Below, piece after piece: positions 14,578 through 15,607 of a DNA stretch of 15,607 nt. Under the pieces are notes generated by a model. It was not told the origin of the DNA. It was given only the letters and a program-made list of their open reading frames with translations, and did not search any database. The stretch lies in the NCBI GenBank assembly GCA_002306375.1, contig DBRU01000054.1:141-15747 (forward strand), in the 5' to 3' direction. Position 1 is the first letter of the stretch; each line of letters starts with the position of its first letter. The DNA comes from Faecalibacterium sp. UBA1360. Its GTDB lineage: Bacteria > Bacillota > Clostridia > Oscillospirales > Ruminococcaceae. The position numbers and the translations under genes are program-made.

Positions 14578-14605
14578 CCGCCGCCGCTTTGGGCGGCGGC
14601 CTTTT
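14578..14605 (+). terminator. Intrinsic terminator after glgP
   Basis: GCCGCCGC (14580-14587), loop TTTGG and GCGGCGGC (14593-14600) form an 8-bp GC stem followed by C and TTTT (14602-14605). A second register shifted by two bases is also possible. It lies 35 nt after the glgP stop, so the next gene likely has its own start or depends on read-through. Confidence 0.78.
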
Positions 14606-14639
14606 CCCATACTTTGAGTCCGAAGGGATGAATCACCCT

Positions 14640-15607
14640 ATGCCGCACACCTTTTTCAACAGCCGGCTGGCCCGCTGCAAGACCCCTTTTGGCGCGTCGG
14701 CGGCCGGCGCGCCGGTCACCCTGCGCCTGGATGTGCCCGAAAACTTCGGTTACGTGGACCCCCACCTGGTCCTGACCAAGGACCGGGAGGACCCCGTGCA
14801 CTACCGCATGGACTTTACCGGCCAGGGCGAAGGCTGCAATCACTTTTCCATCACGGTCGCGCCCACCACGCCGGGGCTGTACTTTTACTATTTTGACCTG
14901 TACACCGACTTCCGCAAGATCTGCCGCGGCAAAAACGCCGAGGGCGAGCTGACCTGGGTGCAGGGGGACTGCTGGCAGCAGACGGTCTATGAACCCGACT
15001 TTGCCACACCGAACTGGATCAAGAGCGGGACCATGTACCAGATCTTTCCCGACCGCTTCTGCGAGGGCGTGCCCAACAAGGAAATGCCCTTTGCCGACCG
15101 CATCTATCGCCCCGACAAGACCGGCGAACCCTATTTCTGGCCCACCGAACAGCCCGAAGGCTACCTGAACATGGACTATTACGGCGGCGATTTTGCGGGC
15201 ATCCGGCAAAAGCTGCCCTACCTACAGGGGCTTGGCGTGACCTGCATCTACCTCAATCCGATTTTTGAGGCCCACTCCAACCACCGCTACAACACGGCCA
15301 ACTACCTCAAGGTCGACCCGCTTTTGGGCACCAACCAGGACTTTGCCGACCTGTGCGCCGAAGCCAAAAAACGGGGCATCCGTATCATTCTGGACGGCGT
15401 GTTCAGCCATACGGGGTCCGACTCGCTGTACTTCAACCGTGAAGGCCGCTACGGTCCCGGCGGGGCGTACCGCGACCGACATTCGCCCTACCGCAGCTGG
15501 TACGACTTCGACTCCGGCTATCGGTGCGGCTACCGCAGCTGGTGGGGGTTCGAGACCCTCCCCGAGGTGCAGGAAGAATCGCCTTCCTACGTGGAATTTG
15601 TCTGCGG
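14640..15607 (+). CDS. Glycoside hydrolase family 13 (alpha-amylase/neopullulanase type), 3' end outside window
   Basis: An open frame of 322 codons runs off the window end. Residues about 1-120 form an N-terminal beta-sandwich-like domain, followed by the GH13 barrel: TMYQIFPDRFCEG (131-143), YYGGDFAGIRQKLPYLQGLG (180-199), IYLNPIFEAHSNHRYNT (203-219) and conserved region I, DGVFSHTG (252-259). Catalytic regions II-IV lie beyond the window. The architecture fits neopullulanase, cyclomaltodextrinase or maltogenic amylase types, which cleave alpha-glucan. The start is uncertain: ATG 14640 is 12 nt from AAGGG, while the in-frame ATG at 14628 directly abuts it. Placed after glgP, it probably takes part in glycogen or maltodextrin breakdown. 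No signal peptide is visible, so a cytoplasmic enzyme is likely. Confidence 0.88.
   Translation, partial: MPHTFFNSRLARCKTPFGASAAGAPVTLRLDVPENFGYVDPHLVLTKDREDPVHYRMDFTGQGEGCNHFSITVAPTTPGLYFYYFDLYTDFRKICRGKNAEGELTWVQGDCWQQTVYEPDFATPNWIKSGTMYQIFPDRFCEGVPNKEMPFADRIYRPDKTGEPYFWPTEQPEGYLNMDYYGGDFAGIRQKLPYLQGLGVTCIYLNPIFEAHSNHRYNTANYLKVDPLLGTNQDFADLCAEAKKRGIRIILDGVFSHTGSDSLYFNREGRYGPGGAYRDRHSPYRSWYDFDSGYRCGYRSWWGFETLPEVQEESPSYVEFVC

Overview
The window is a strongly GC-rich bacterial chromosome segment with tightly packed genes, AAAGGAG-type ribosome binding sites and sigma-70-like promoters. The gene set (DUF4430 protein with an ECF S component, FCD-type GntR regulator, zapA-U32-dut-maf-mreB cluster, DnaK closest by eye to Firmicutes forms, glgP) suggests a GC-rich Clostridia member, perhaps Oscillospiraceae/Ruminococcaceae. 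That assignment is inferred from protein character only; no marker gene is present. I see no rRNA, tRNA, CRISPR array, insertion sequence or phage gene.

Region 1 (1-5006, all minus strand) reads from right to left. A promoter at 4978-5006 drives a GntR/FCD regulator, hisB, glyA and a threonine-aldolase-like PLP enzyme, with start/stop overlaps or short gaps. A second promoter at 1240-1268 overlaps the aldolase stop codon. It begins a leader with a cobalamin riboswitch and an intrinsic terminator, followed by a membrane-anchored DUF4430 protein and an ECF-transporter S component. The riboswitch makes corrinoid (or cobalt) uptake the best guess for this pair.

Region 2 (5007-7103) holds one plus-strand gene, a stand-alone dnaK homologue, divergent from the GntR gene. 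The intergenic region carries a tandem 13-mer, three evenly spaced GTAAAC-type half-sites and, just before the dnaK ribosome binding site, a GC hairpin with a T6 run. A perfect 20-bp-stem bidirectional terminator separates dnaK from the convergent mreB.

Region 3 (7111-11930, minus strand) is a probable operon, zapA > U32 protein (RlhA-like) > dut > maf > mreB. It combines FtsZ-ring assembly, probable rRNA modification, two nucleotide-pool cleansing pyrophosphatases and the cell-shape actin.

Region 4 (11957-15607, plus strand) is glycogen/alpha-glucan breakdown: glgP with a TTG start behind a good promoter and a structured leader, a terminator, then a GH13 alpha-amylase-superfamily gene cut by the window end. 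The 317-bp divergent region between zapA and glgP carries a perfect 19-bp AT palindrome and a perfect 12-bp GC palindrome.

Most genes belong to known families. The parts most worth a second look are the riboswitch-controlled DUF4430/S-component pair, the mixed GntR-hisB-glyA-aldolase operon, and the intergenic repeats and palindromes in front of dnaK and zapA/glgP.
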